7,065 nt of DNA from Rhodospirillaceae bacterium (GTDB lineage Bacteria; Pseudomonadota; Alphaproteobacteria; Rhodospirillales; 2-02-FULL-58-16): assembly GCA_030623425.1 (NCBI GenBank), contig JAUXMA010000077.1, positions 1 to 7,065 on the forward strand, read 5' to 3'. Positions within the stretch are counted from its first letter, which is position 1. Every line of letters begins with the position of its first letter. The position numbers and the translations under genes are program-made. This document shows, one piece after another, positions 5,917 to 7,065 of this stretch. Below the pieces are notes generated by a model, which worked only from the letters and a program-made list of their open reading frames with translations, did no database searches and was not told the DNA's origin.

Positions 5917-7065
<1,149 letters not shown>

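Overview
The window is GC-rich (visibly above 60%) and densely coding. Long GC-biased reading frames, the style of the PurA sequence and the ChaN-PDZ / M1-like peptidase pairing suggest an alphaproteobacterium, probably near Rhodospirillales. This placement rests on sequence style and remembered homologues, not on a search. I see no mobile element, CRISPR array, tRNA or rRNA, and the region reads as ordinary chromosome.

Layout. At the left edge, the minus strand carries the first 20 codons of an unidentified gene (62 to 1), just downstream of a 209-residue LuxR-type regulator on the same strand (731 to 102). The 244-base gap to the divergent plus-strand genes (732-975) contains an AT-rich island and a perfect 22-bp palindrome at 785-806, the most striking non-coding element here. 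On the plus strand follow a ChaN-fold protein with a C-terminal PDZ domain (976-2148), an exported M1-like zinc metallopeptidase (2145-4142, start overlapping the preceding stop as ATGA) and a calcineurin-like metallophosphoesterase (4156-5139, 13 bases downstream). These three look like one transcription unit. After a 159-base AT-rich leader comes a small exported protein of unknown function (5299-5916), then purA (5995 to the window edge, incomplete).

How the genes may work together. The first two operon products carry signal peptides, and their shared ATGA junction suggests coupled translation. An exported ChaN/TIKI-fold protein with a PDZ peptide-binding domain next to an exported zinc peptidase suggests an envelope or haem/peptide-processing module; the phosphoesterase has no signal peptide and probably acts on the cytoplasmic side. 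The divergent regulator and the palindrome are natural candidates for its control. This is inference: no function or regulation is proven by the sequence. purA is a housekeeping gene and probably unrelated to the module.
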